A stretch of 64,000 bases of DNA from Rubeoparvulum massiliense. Lineage in GTDB: Bacteria > Bacillota > Bacilli > Rubeoparvulales > Rubeoparvulaceae. Below are positions 35,781 to 44,659 of this stretch, in pieces (position 1 is the first letter of the stretch; the number at the start of each line of letters is the position of its first letter). Below the pieces are notes generated by a model. That model saw nothing but the letters and a program-made list of their open reading frames with translations. It did no database searches and had not been told where the DNA came from. A program made the position numbers and the translations under genes. The DNA lies in NCBI RefSeq assembly GCF_001049895.1, contig NZ_CVPE01000004.1, positions 372,001-436,000 of the forward strand, given 5' to 3'.

Positions 35781-35879
35781 CTCACTTGTTTTTCCATATC
35801 ATGTACCTGGTAAGATTATACCATACATTTAGTAGATAAATGTGACAATGACATGTCTTAGAGGACACTTCTTCTCAGC

Positions 35880-36620
35880 TTACGACCCTTGATGCTCACT
35901 GGTTGGAGTCGCATCCTCAAGCTCACCCTCAGGAGGCTCTATTAAATAAGCGATAATTCCTTCATAAATGGCAAAGGCGATCTTCTTTTGATAGCCTGAT
36001 TCCTTTAATAGCTGTGCCTCTTCTGGATTGGAGATAAAGCCCGCTTCCACAAGGACAGCAGGTCGCTCACTGGTACGTAAAAGATAGATCTCCCCACTCT
36101 TATTCACGGTACGTGTTGTGTTCTGCAAATGAGCAATCAGCTGCCTCTGAATATGCTCTGCCAATTTTTTGCTATCATCCTGACCATCATAATAAAAAGT
36201 CTGGGCACCTCGCCACTTTCCTGACTTCATGGCATTGAGATGAATGGTAACTAGTAGATCGGCATCGACATCTTCCACGATCTGCGCTCTTCTTGAAAGA
36301 TCCTGACGCTTCCGCTTGTTCAGACTCTTCTCCGCTTCGTCTGCTAAGTCGTAATCACCTTCTCTTGTTAAATAGACAAGAGAGCCACTCTGTTGAAGAT
36401 AATCTTGAAGATAGCGTGTAATGGCCAAATTGATCTCCTTCTCTACCAGACCATCTTTACTAACAGCCCCTCCATCGACTCCACCATGGCCAGCATCAAG
36501 GACAATGATATAGCCTGATAAAGGACCCTGGTTGGCATTCACCATCCGCTCGATTCCCCAGGGCAGTGCAATGAAGAGGAGAATGGCTAATCCAAACAAG
36601 AACAGTTTTCTTTTCCTCAT
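35880..36620 (-). CDS. cwlD: N-acetylmuramoyl-L-alanine amidase CwlD
   Basis: The 246-residue product has an N-terminal membrane or signal helix (about 6-21) and an Amidase_3 domain with the zinc His in LDAGHGGVDGG, the Glu in GLVEKEINL, the second His in TIHLNAMKS and the C-terminal Glu in VLVEAGFISN. CwlD makes muramic-delta-lactam in the spore cortex together with PdaA. Four-base overlap with the upstream ybaK. Confidence 0.94.
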   Translation of the reverse strand: MRKRKLFLFGLAILLFIALPWGIERMVNANQGPLSGYIIVLDAGHGGVDGGAVSKDGLVEKEINLAITRYLQDYLQQSGSLVYLTREGDYDLADEAEKSLNKRKRQDLSRRAQIVEDVDADLLVTIHLNAMKSGKWRGAQTFYYDGQDDSKKLAEHIQRQLIAHLQNTTRTVNKSGEIYLLRTSERPAVLVEAGFISNPEEAQLLKESGYQKKIAFAIYEGIIAYLIEPPEGELEDATPTSEHQGS

Positions 36621-37039
36621 CGTTGACCTCCTTTCTTCGATTCCAAGAGGCGTAATTTGCGTTGCCTGCTCCCATATGCTTTCCCTTTATCATACCAGCG
36701 AGTCCAACAATCATCCATGAGAATCGTGAGGGAATAAACATAGAGATCATCAAACAAGTAAAACAGATCATGCTTCGCACATAGTTCGCTCATGGTTTCA
36801 TGTAGCGGTTCTTCGTTATATACACCATAATAGAATGCTTCCCATATGGTATCTAGTATACATTGTTCCACCCGCTCCTGTTTCCACATTGGTAAGTGAT
36901 GGGTGGATGGCTTCACCATCTGCTGAAGATACTCCTCCACTTCATACCAACGAATCCCATCGATGATGCGGAGCTTTGTCTCCTCCTTCTTCCGTTGACG
37001 GTACTGAGATAACCATTTCACCTTCGCCACAAGTCTCAC
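36617..37039 (-). CDS. ybaK: YbaK/DUF2521-family protein
   Basis: The 140-residue soluble protein is rich in aromatic and acidic residues (IIDGIRWYEVEEYLQQM, YGVYNEEPLHETM, DDLYVYSLTILMDDCWTRWYDKGK). It matches, by size and by its position directly before cwlD, the YbaK family of unknown function. The start is GTG at 37039 or an in-frame GTG three codons later, which has AGGTG upstream. It is the last core gene before the foreign block. Confidence 0.8.
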   Translation of the reverse strand: MRLVAKVKWLSQYRQRKKEETKLRIIDGIRWYEVEEYLQQMVKPSTHHLPMWKQERVEQCILDTIWEAFYYGVYNEEPLHETMSELCAKHDLFYLFDDLYVYSLTILMDDCWTRWYDKGKAYGSRQRKLRLLESKKGGQR

Positions 37040-37097
37040 CTGCTTTTCCCAATTCTTTCTCTCATTGTGGCTCTAATTACCTATTTTTATGCAAAAA

Positions 37098-37790
37098 AGG
37101 GGCTGCCCAGAAAGTCAGTGAAAGCTGACGTCTGGACGCCCCATTTTTGTTGAATGTTAAAAATGTACGCAAAAAAACCGTCTCTTCCTATAAAATGAAA
37201 GTTACCAGACCACCATTTTAAGAAAGGAACGGTTTTTATGCGTAATCTAACGACTACTACGGAACAGTATACCATGCACATGATATTGGATCTGGAATCG
37301 TTGATCCCTGCTCACCATGTGGCTCGTGTCATTGATGAGATGATTGAAGCCATCCCAGACGAGCAGTTGTTTGTTCATTATACAGGTGGAGGTCATCGCG
37401 CCTACCACCCCAAAATGATGCTGAAGGTGATCCTTTACGGCTACTCACAAAAAGTCTATTCCTGTCGTGGCATCGAAAAGCTGCTGCAAGAAAATATCCC
37501 AGCCATGTGGCTAGCCGCCATGCAACAACCCGATTTTCGTACGCTGAATGACTTCCGTGGTCAACGGATGAAGGCGTTCATGGATGAACTATTTGAAACG
37601 ATGATCCGAAAGCTCATCGCGGACAACTACATCACAATGGAGCATTATTTTCTGGATGGCACCAAGATCGAAGCCAATCCCAACAAGTATTCCTTTGTGT
37701 GGAAAAAATCGACGCTGCGATTTGAAGAGAAATTGAAAGAAAGGATTCAGGCAACCCTTCCTACTCCTCTTCCCCATACACATCCAACAA
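37098..37790 (+). mobile_element. Truncated IS1182-family insertion sequence
   Basis: The left end GGGGCTGCCCAGAAAGTC at 37099 matches IS1182-type inverted repeats and forms a strong hairpin with 37128-37143. The transposase gene starts at 37238 behind AAGAAAGGAACGG and encodes the N-terminal DUF772 region (ESLIPAHHVARVIDEMIEAI, GGGHRAYHPKMMLKVILYGY, FRTLNDFRGQR) up to the DGTKIEANPNKYSFVWKK motif. It ends near 37785, where it runs into the histidine kinase gene. The catalytic C-terminal half and the right end are missing, so it is inactive. Confidence 0.9.
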
Positions 37791-38669
37791 AAGTATACTC
37801 ACAACATACCGATTATCTTCGAACCATTGATTATAAATTCCACCATGCTCTTCAACGATTCGTTTCACATTTTTTATTCCGATTCCCTCGGTTTGTCGAT
37901 GCTTTCGCGTATGAAGCTCCTCCCTATTAAATACATTTGAAATTTCAATAAGCAGGTTATGATCAAATTGTTTGATGAGGAGTGAAATCTCTTTTTCTTT
38001 AAAATGAGACAAACGTAAGACCGCCTCTAACGAATTATCGATTAAATTTCCTAGTACCACTACCAAAATGTCCGTATCCAAATGAAGCTCTTCTGGGAGG
38101 AAAGATTGAACGCTTACCGTTACTCCATTGCTTTTAGCAGTCGATACTTTTTCATTCAGAAAATAATTTAAGACAAAGTTATTTGTAAAAAAATAATCAC
38201 TGTCTTCGATTTTCTGGATGGAACCTTGAAGATATGATTTAGCGCCAGTAATATCGTGTTGACTTAACATCCCAAGTAGAACAACGTATTGATTTTTTAG
38301 GTCGTGCTTCATGGAATAGAGTTTAGATTGTGAATCCTTCAGTTGTTGGAGGTATTTCAATTCGGCTTCCAATACTTTCTTTTGTGTTGTCGTTTTTTCA
38401 AGTTGTTTATAATAATTTCCAAGGGTTATATAAAGATATAGGATGCAAAGATTCATATAAATAATAAATGCAGCTATACATATAAAAATAAAATTGGGGT
38501 TATTCACCACATAAATTTCCGACACGACAGCAGTACTTAACAGAAATACCGAAATCAATGGTATAGAAAAAATGACCATGACGAAAAAAACATGGATAGG
38601 TAGCTTTAATTTAAATTTTTGAAGAAGGGTAATGATCAAAATAACTACAACCATTAGTATGAAAGCCAT
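37761..38669 (-). CDS. AgrC-like sensor histidine kinase (GHKL/SpoOB-type)
   Basis: The 302-residue product has three membrane helices (about 2-15, 26-49, 60-84), a dimerisation helix with the phosphoacceptor in SMKHDLKNQ (His122), N-box NLIDNSLEA and G-box GIGIKNVKRI. This resembles HPK10 quorum-sensing kinases such as AgrC, but with fewer membrane helices than the usual five to seven, so the sensor may be truncated. The last seven codons (DVYGEEE) come from the IS1182 sequence, so the natural end is lost. Start at the ATG 38669 after GGAGGG. The response regulator gene is directly upstream. Confidence 0.83.
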   Translation of the reverse strand: MAFILMVVVILIITLLQKFKLKLPIHVFFVMVIFSIPLISVFLLSTAVVSEIYVVNNPNFIFICIAAFIIYMNLCILYLYITLGNYYKQLEKTTTQKKVLEAELKYLQQLKDSQSKLYSMKHDLKNQYVVLLGMLSQHDITGAKSYLQGSIQKIEDSDYFFTNNFVLNYFLNEKVSTAKSNGVTVSVQSFLPEELHLDTDILVVVLGNLIDNSLEAVLRLSHFKEKEISLLIKQFDHNLLIEISNVFNREELHTRKHRQTEGIGIKNVKRIVEEHGGIYNQWFEDNRYVVSILLLDVYGEEE

Positions 38670-38697
38670 ATCTTTCCCTCCAGCCACTCATATCCAT

Positions 38698-39414
38698 TCA
38701 ATAGATGAAGTCTCGTAACTTCATCAAAAGTTGTTTATTCGCATGATCTTTAAATTTCCGGCTTATTGGTATGTCAACTGTTTGTTTATCGTTTACTTTC
38801 ATCGTAACGGTATTATTTCTAACTTGTTTTATATATCTAACATTAACAACAAACGAGGTGTGAACCTGTACAAAGTTATCATTCACTTTGGATAAAAGGG
38901 CTTTGGTGTGAAGAATCGTTTCATATGTATCAGAAGGTGTATGAATAAATGCTTTCCGTTTATTTTTTTCAAAGTAAATAATGTCACTAAAAGGAAGACT
39001 GTAAAAAACTTTGTTAAATGTAAACGTAAATTTCGATTCATTTAAATCTAAATATTTGATTGCGCGATTCAAGGCAGCATGTAATTTACTTTTTGTTACT
39101 GGCTTTAAAATATAATCAAACGTATTCACTTTAAAAGCTTTTTCCATATATTCTTTGAAACTTGTAATAAAGATAATCGGAGAAGTATAGTTATTCCCCC
39201 TAATGGCCTCGGCAATCTCTAAACCTGATAGATTGGGAAACTCCATATCTAAAATAAACATATCATATGTATTTTCCTCTAGGGATTCAATTAATCGAAG
39301 AGGATTATAGAATATATCCATTTCAAATAAGGAGGAGTCATATTCTAACAATAACTTTTCAATTTCTTTTGCGGTTATAGGAACATCATCGCAAATAGCA
39401 ACTTTTATTACCAT
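38698..39414 (-). CDS. LytTR-family response regulator (AgrA-like)
   Basis: The 238-residue product has a receiver domain (acidic pair Asp9/Asp10, phosphorylation site Asp56 in ILDMEFP, Lys in LKPVTKSKL) and a C-terminal LytTR DNA-binding domain (about 135-235, with ETILHTKALLSKV, FVQVHTSFVVNVRYIKQV and the final PISRKFK). LytTR regulators typically drive bacteriocin or peptide-quorum genes. AAAGGAG supports the start. It forms an operon with the kinase downstream. The likely targets lie divergently to the right. Confidence 0.92.
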   Translation of the reverse strand: MVIKVAICDDVPITAKEIEKLLLEYDSSLFEMDIFYNPLRLIESLEENTYDMFILDMEFPNLSGLEIAEAIRGNNYTSPIIFITSFKEYMEKAFKVNTFDYILKPVTKSKLHAALNRAIKYLDLNESKFTFTFNKVFYSLPFSDIIYFEKNKRKAFIHTPSDTYETILHTKALLSKVNDNFVQVHTSFVVNVRYIKQVRNNTVTMKVNDKQTVDIPISRKFKDHANKQLLMKLRDFIY

Positions 39415-39801
39415 TTTTTCACTCCTTTAGACCATCGTAAATGAGTGTCTTTTACTAAAAAATTTGTATAGCAGTCATGGGGTTGATAATAGGTGATTAT
39501 TTCTGCATGAAGACACACTAGCATTGTAATTAAATAAAACCTCTTAAAAACAAAAGGTAATTTCTACTATGTAGCATGTCCTGCACTTTTCCTCGAAAAT
39601 AGCTATCAAGGAATTAATGTTTAGTATAAAAGTTCCTTTACCCTACTTATTAGACTAGTACAATTATTACATGTCAATTGTTACATCTAACTTACGTATT
39701 ATTACACAAGGGAAATGTTTCCAAAAATTCGCGTTATTATTAACGCAAATAGAAATATTAATTTCTATTTTGATTCAAATAATATATAGGTAGAGGAGGG
39801 G
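39415..39801. other. Regulatory region right of the two-component genes
   Basis: No gene. It contains a 14-bp tandem direct repeat (CAATTATTACATGT/CAATTGTTACATCT, 39661-39688) and two adjacent palindromes, GCGTTATTATTAACGC (39731-39746) and AGAAATATTAATTTCT (39751-39766). A consensus AGGAGGGG site at 39794-39801 follows. These are candidate binding sites for the LytTR regulator or another factor. Confidence 0.5.
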
Positions 39802-39942
39802 AATGAAATAGAAAACGTTGTGTACTCCAAACCAACAATTGAGAAAGTTGCTGGATTTATAGAGTCAAAAGTGGTCATTGGACAATTCAAAGTTGTCCAG
39901 TGGCCACTATTACTAGGTCTTATATGTCATCTGAAAGCTTAA
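39802..39942 (+). pseudogene. Possible RiPP (lasso-type) precursor leader remnant
   Basis: A strong binding site (AGGAGGGG) precedes an ATG at 39803 that meets a stop after two codons. The overlapping frame reads NEIENVVYSKPTIEKVAGFI, which resembles lasso precursor leaders (Y-x-x-P-x-L/I then Gly-Phe). A single-base indel at the start would restore it. The region that should encode the core is a long hairpin (39870-39908), and no acidic ring residue is visible, so no functional core peptide can be read. Confidence 0.35.
39870..39908 (+). terminator. Long hairpin after the leader remnant
   Basis: AGTGGTCATTGGACAA and TTGTCCAGTGGCCACT form a 16-bp stem (two G-U/A-C wobble-type positions) with a 7-base loop. 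The T-tract is weak. In many RiPP operons a hairpin behind the precursor lowers read-through to the enzyme genes. Confidence 0.6.
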
Positions 39943-40079
39943 TCTCTCCCCCAATTCTCGATGTGCTTCTTACGATTGCTTCACATAGAGAATGGATATG
40001 CTGTCATCTTCTTATATTATACGTATCATAGAACATATTTGGAAACAATTGATTTGATTATAGGAGGCTAAAAATTGAT

Positions 40080-40362
40080 TAGAAAATATTGGAAATGAGG
40101 AAAGAGGCGAGGGAGCCATTTTTACTATTCCGTTAGAAGAAAGAATAACAAAAGCAAGTGCTTATAACGTTCCATTTCAAGTAACTATAGAAACATTTTC
40201 GCTACGTATGTTGCTTATTTCTCAGCATGAGTATGTGAAGTATTCCAAAGGTGACCTTACTATATTTTGTTTGCCATCTGAATATCCAAAGGTTGCTGAT
40301 CAGATACACGGTACAAAGGAATTTGAATTATCACAATTAACGGTATTACTTCAATAAATTAT
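40080..40362 (+). pseudogene. Unassigned coding remnant in the degraded peptide locus
   Basis: A plus-strand frame, open for about 75 codons to the TAA at 40356-40358, includes YNVPFQVTIETFSLRMLLIS and EYPKVADQIHGTKEFELSQL. It has no plausible start, and I cannot assign it. A TAGGAGGC-type binding site lies near 40061-40068. Between 39943 and 40060 I see nothing. Confidence 0.35.
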
Positions 40363-40364
40363 CA

Positions 40365-40617
40365 TTAAAGGGATATTTGTCCTAGCTGACCATCATGAAT
40401 GTATAGTAGGAGGAGCATTGTTTGACGTTTCTTTATCATGGAAAATGTTAAATGATCGTTTGCTTATTATTAGTGATTCGGCTAGGGAGATTGCGCGATA
40501 TTGTAATTTAAATCTATCAAAAACAGCAGTTGCATTGAACTTGATCAGTAGTCTACCATATTACCCTTTCCAACAACAATCATTATGGGAAGGTGTGAAT
40601 AAAATTCAGCCATTTGC
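40365..40617 (+). pseudogene. Fragment of an asparagine-synthetase-like (lasso cyclase-type) protein
   Basis: The plus frame reads ...FVLADHHECIVGGALFDVSL, NDRLLIISDSAREIARYCNL, then SSLPYYPFQQQSLWEGVNKI and QPFAK. The last part resembles the linker of AsnB-like enzymes before the synthetase domain (usually PY....T.W.GV..IPPG), as in lasso-peptide cyclases. The synthetase domain is absent: at about 40615 the sequence switches frame and gene to an ABC exporter. It is a deletion relic. Confidence 0.45.
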
Positions 40618-42098
40618 TAAAACTTCCAATCTTTGAATTTGATAAACGAAGTGTTGGGGATTTGCTTAGTAGAGTGAGTGGTGATTCTTCGAGGATGAGA
40701 ATGGCTCTTATTCAAGGAACCATTGCATTAACTAGTGGATCTTTTATTATCGTTGGTGCAGCAATCGGATTAGCTTTAAAAGATATCCTTTTATTCTTAA
40801 CGGCATTAGTAACGGTCGTTGTGTCATTTATTGGAATCCTCTTTATGAGTAATATTATCCAAAGGGCAAGCTTTCGTGTACAAAAAGAACTTGGAAAATT
40901 AAGTGAACTAGTTGAGCGCGATTTACATGCTATCCGAACGATTCGTTCGACCAATGCTACTTCTAACGAGGAGAAAGAGGCGAAACAGCAGGCAGAGAAC
41001 TTACGAAAGTTAGGCATACGTTTGGCAAAAATCCAGTCCTTCATGACGCCAATATCCAATATGAGTTTACAAATATGTGGTCTCATTGTTCTTGGTTTTG
41101 GTGGCTATCGCGTTTCGATGGGATATATGACAATTGAAGATTTAATTGCTTTTGCTTTACTACTTTATATAATGATTGGACCTGTTGGACAAATCTTTGG
41201 GACTTTTTCCGGAATCGGAGAATCGCTTGGAGCTTTTGCACGGATTAGGGAAGTATTAGATCTTGCTTTGGAAAGTGATTATGATACGACTACTAGAATA
41301 ACCACTCTACCTCATTCTTCAGCCCAAAAAGGGATGGTAGTGTTTGAAAACGTTAGTTTTGGATATAACAAGTTAAAGTTTGGAGCAGATATTGCCCAAA
41401 AAGAAGCGGAAATGATACTGAAGGAAGTTTCTTTACATGCAGAACATGGGAAGAGAACAGCTATTGTCGGCCCTTCTGGTGCAGGTAAAAGTACGATTTT
41501 ACAATTAATAGAACGATTTTATGATCCAGACAGTGGACGAATTTATGTAGATGGAAAAGATCATCGAAGTTATCCTCGTGAAGAGCTTCGCAGTCTCATC
41601 ACGTATGTGGAGCAAAATGCCCCTGTTATACCAGGGACGTTACGAGAGAATCTTATGATAGGAAATGCTAATGTCTCTGATCAAGAATGTTACGATGTGT
41701 TAAAAGAGGTCAACCTTAGCTACTTAATCGATCGTTCTCCTGAAAAACTGGATATGGAAATTGGCGAATCGGGTACGACATTATCTGGTGGGGAACGCCA
41801 ACGTTTAGCATTAGCTCGTTCTCTTTTATCGAAGGCAAAGATTGTCCTTCTTGATGAACTAACATCCAATTTAGATAGCTTAAATGAAATAGCGATTAAA
41901 AAAGCTGTTGATAAATTGAGAGAGTCTAAAACGGTCATTATTGTAGCACATCGACTCTCGACCATCGTTGATTCCGATATCATTTATGTTCTGGAACATG
42001 GACGAATCGTTGGTTCGGGTAACCATAATGAGTTACTAGATAAAGTGCCATTATATCGAGAATTAGCTAAAGAGCAGTTTTTGGATAAGGCAATCTAA
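40614..42098 (+). pseudogene. N-terminally truncated ABC exporter (membrane plus ATPase domains)
   Basis: The frame encodes 494 residues of a fused ABC exporter half-transporter. It begins inside the first cytoplasmic loop (KLPIFEFDKRSVGDLLSRVSGDSS), so TM1 and TM2 are missing. Four hydrophobic segments follow, then a complete ATPase domain with Walker A GPSGAGKST, signature LSGGERQRLALARSLL, Walker B IVLLDELTS and H-loop IVAHRLST. Family members are about 570-600 residues and export peptides. The nominal TTG start has no binding site and lies at the deletion junction with the cyclase-like fragment. Probably non-functional. Confidence 0.8.
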
Positions 42099-42167
42099 GT
42101 ATAGATGACTAAAGGTTTTTAATAATTGGTTACCTAATCTAATCTTATTTAGGAGGAGATTTATATA

Positions 42168-42905
42168 GTGACGAATCAGCCAAACAACATTGTTATCTCA
42201 CATGTAAACAAGCGACATGGAAACAAAGAGATTTTAAAAGATGTGTCCTTTGAAGCGAAACAAGGGAGAATCACAGCTTTTCTCGGGCCAAATGGTGCAG
42301 GAAAAAGTTCAACACTCCGTATTTTGTTAGGACTGGATCGTTCAACAGGCACGGCAACTTTTGGCGGAAGAAATTATGTAACATTTGATACGCCATTGAA
42401 AGTGGTTGGAGCAGCATTTGACGGGATAGGCGGCAATCTTTCGAGAAAGGTAAAAACCCATCTGAAAATCATCGCACAAAGTAACGGCATTCCTAAAAGT
42501 CGTGTAGCAGAAGTATTGAAAATCGTCGGGTTATCGGATAAAGGTAACGCGAGGCTCGGAACGTTATCCTTGGGTGAGGGGCAGCGGCTTGGGCTGACAG
42601 CAGCACTGTTGGGTAACCCACAATATCTTGTCCTCGATGAACCAACGAATGGACTGGATCCAACAGGAATTCGCTGGTTTCGAAAGTTTATTCGTCAGCA
42701 AGCGGACTTGGGAAAGACCGTTTTGCTGTCGTCCCATCTTCTTTCGGAAGTGGAAGCTGTAGCAGATGATGTCGTGATTATTGATCATGGAAAAATCATC
42801 GCAACGGGTGGGCTTCATCAGGTGATGAAGAATCTGGAATCATTGGAAGACGTGTTCTTTTCGCTTACAGAAGAAGATGAGACAATAGATGAAAACTTTC
42901 TCTAG
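42168..42905 (+). CDS. ABC transporter ATPase, LanF/bacitracin-immunity type
   Basis: The 245-residue product has Walker A GPNGAGKSS (40-48), a signature of LSLGEGQ form in place of LSGGQ, Walker B YLVLDEPTNGLDP and H-loop LLSSHLL. It resembles the ATPases of LanFEG and BcrA-type self-immunity transporters that expel lantibiotics or bacitracin from the membrane. The GTG at 42168 follows AGGAGGAG. The permease gene overlaps its 3' end by 17 bases. Confidence 0.87.
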   Translation: MTNQPNNIVISHVNKRHGNKEILKDVSFEAKQGRITAFLGPNGAGKSSTLRILLGLDRSTGTATFGGRNYVTFDTPLKVVGAAFDGIGGNLSRKVKTHLKIIAQSNGIPKSRVAEVLKIVGLSDKGNARLGTLSLGEGQRLGLTAALLGNPQYLVLDEPTNGLDPTGIRWFRKFIRQQADLGKTVLLSSHLLSEVEAVADDVVIIDHGKIIATGGLHQVMKNLESLEDVFFSLTEEDETIDENFL

Positions 42906-43677
42906 AACCGTGCGATTTGAATTAATTAAGATTACTTCAAGTAGAGTGTGGTGGGTCATTTGTGCGTTAGTTGTTGTTGTTCAACCTTTTCTAGCATATA
43001 TCGTAGCCAAAGGTTATGCTCAGATGGGGTTAGACGCGACTCCAGAAACGCATCCGGGATTAGCTGAAGCGTTACCACCTCTCGATTATATTGGATTGGA
43101 ATCTGTATTATTTGGGTTATTACCGATGGTTGTCTTTGGAGGAATCATCGGGGCGAGTGAATTTAAGCATCATGAATTACGTACGACATTACTCTGTCAA
43201 AGTAGTCGTATCCAGGTTTTTGGTGCGAAAGTAATCGCGCTATTGGTATGTACGACGCTCCTATCATTGATAACCATTTGGGCTACGATTTCGATTACGC
43301 ATGTTGGCTTGGGAGAAGAGGGATTACATCCATTATATCTCAGTACGATAGCCTGGCAGTATATTTTCTTTGCAACGCTCAATTGGATTTTATTAACAAT
43401 CCTTTCTTTTGGTATCGGCATGCTCTTTAGAAATGCGCTCGTACCTTTAGTTTTTTTGGTTCCACAAGTTTACAATCTCGGAAACTATTTAGCACAAAGA
43501 TGGGAATGGGCGGAGTATCTCCCAGTGGCAGCGGGTAATCTTCTCTTTGCCACACCAACAGACCCGTTTGAACATGACCCATTCAAGGGCGGAATGATCC
43601 TGCTGATCTGGGTGATGGTAGCTTTAGGAACATCTTATTTCACTTTTGTTCGTAGTGATGTAGGGGGGAAATATTAA
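42889..43677 (+). CDS. ABC-2 permease, LanE-like
   Basis: The 262-residue product has about six membrane helices (for example VWWVICALVVVVQPFLAYIV, VLFGLLPMVVFGGIIGAS, ALLVCTTLLSLITIWATISI, YIFFATLNWILLTILSFGIG). The cytoplasmic SEFKHHELRTTLLCQSSRI motif is typical of ABC-2 immunity permeases (E...LRTTLL). It is the first of two permeases that form a heteromeric channel with the ATPase. It overlaps genes on both sides. Confidence 0.83.
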   Translation: MKTFSRTVRFELIKITSSRVWWVICALVVVVQPFLAYIVAKGYAQMGLDATPETHPGLAEALPPLDYIGLESVLFGLLPMVVFGGIIGASEFKHHELRTTLLCQSSRIQVFGAKVIALLVCTTLLSLITIWATISITHVGLGEEGLHPLYLSTIAWQYIFFATLNWILLTILSFGIGMLFRNALVPLVFLVPQVYNLGNYLAQRWEWAEYLPVAAGNLLFATPTDPFEHDPFKGGMILLIWVMVALGTSYFTFVRSDVGGKY

Positions 43678-44396
43678 TGTACGCTGTCCTCCGTAGTGAG
43701 AAAACGAAATTCTTTTCCTTTGGCTGGTGCATGTTAGGGATCATTGGAGCGAATCTCGTTCCCGTACTTTTCTTATTGACATCCAGCACACCGATAACAG
43801 GGGGAGAGGAGGGAATGCTTTCTCTGATCTTGCAATCCCTCTATTTAGGCCAACTAGGAGTGATTGTTGCCAGCGCAAGTTATTTCGGACAAGAATATTC
43901 ACAATCTGTCTTACGAACAACCCTTCTTACCCAACCATACAGAGTAAAATTATTATTTACGAAATTCGTGAATATTACTGTAATTATTGTTCTTACAGGA
44001 ATCGTTTCGAGTCTGCTTGGTTTAATTGTTTTATTCTTGCAACATGACTTGGAATGGACAAATTCTTTCGGATTACGGTTACTTGAAAGTGTCTCTCTTG
44101 CCATGCTTAGTTGGATTCTATTAGCTTGGATTACGTCAGCATTATCCATTATCACCAAATCGCTGATCACACCGATTGCGATCATGCTCCCGCTTATTTT
44201 GGGACTAAGCCAAATGTTGTTACAAGTTTTTCAGTTAGCAAAGTATTTACCTACGCTTGCTGTGATGAATATTTATACCGTAGCTTCAGTGGGAATTTAT
44301 TTGGATGAGTGGTTGGGCCTAGGGGTTCAGCTTTTGTGGGCGGTGGTGTTGGTCGGGATTGCGGGTTGGTTGTTTGCGTGGAGGGGCGTGCGTTGA
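43677..44396 (+). CDS. ABC-2 permease, LanG-like
   Basis: The 239-residue product has about six membrane helices and the same motif as its neighbour (FGQEYSQSVLRTTLLTQPYRV). Its start overlaps the upstream stop (TAATG). The ATPase-permease-permease order is characteristic of LanFEG self-protection systems. The three genes are intact, unlike the export and synthesis genes on their left, so the cell may retain immunity to a peptide it no longer makes. Confidence 0.83.
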   Translation: MYAVLRSEKTKFFSFGWCMLGIIGANLVPVLFLLTSSTPITGGEEGMLSLILQSLYLGQLGVIVASASYFGQEYSQSVLRTTLLTQPYRVKLLFTKFVNITVIIVLTGIVSSLLGLIVLFLQHDLEWTNSFGLRLLESVSLAMLSWILLAWITSALSIITKSLITPIAIMLPLILGLSQMLLQVFQLAKYLPTLAVMNIYTVASVGIYLDEWLGLGVQLLWAVVLVGIAGWLFAWRGVR

Positions 44397-44421
44397 GTTG
44401 GAATGAGGGGATTAGTTAAAT

Positions 44422-44462
44422 AAAGAGCGAGAAACTGCGGTAGGGTTTCTTGTCTTTTTTTT
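44422..44462 (+). terminator. Terminator of the immunity operon
   Basis: AAGAGCGAGAAAC pairs with GGTTTCTTGTCTT, followed by a run of seven T residues, 25 bases after the last stop codon. Confidence 0.75.
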
Positions 44463-44659
44463 GAGTGGATTAGAGGGGGCTGTGAGCGAATTGGAGCCTA
44501 TCTCGAGCAGAATTCAGGTCTCTATGAGCGAATTAGCAGGTAACCCAAGCGAAACTTGTGTTAATACTTCAATATATCGGTTAGAACCAGGTATGCAAAT
44601 GGACAAAACGAATAAAATTTTCCCATTTGCATCTTTAAAGGTGTCTCCCGTTTACGATT
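44463..44659. other. Spacer with GAGCGAATT-type repeats
   Basis: No credible gene. TGAGCGAATTGGAG, TGAGCGAATTAGCAG and related units recur between 44481 and 44560, giving a false open frame. Confidence 0.5.

Noticed and set aside
38669-38698. A complete agr-type system with AgrB/AgrD beside the kinase-regulator pair
   Set aside because: No AgrB-like membrane protease or AgrD-like short peptide gene could be found in either flank, so the pair is not called a full agr locus.
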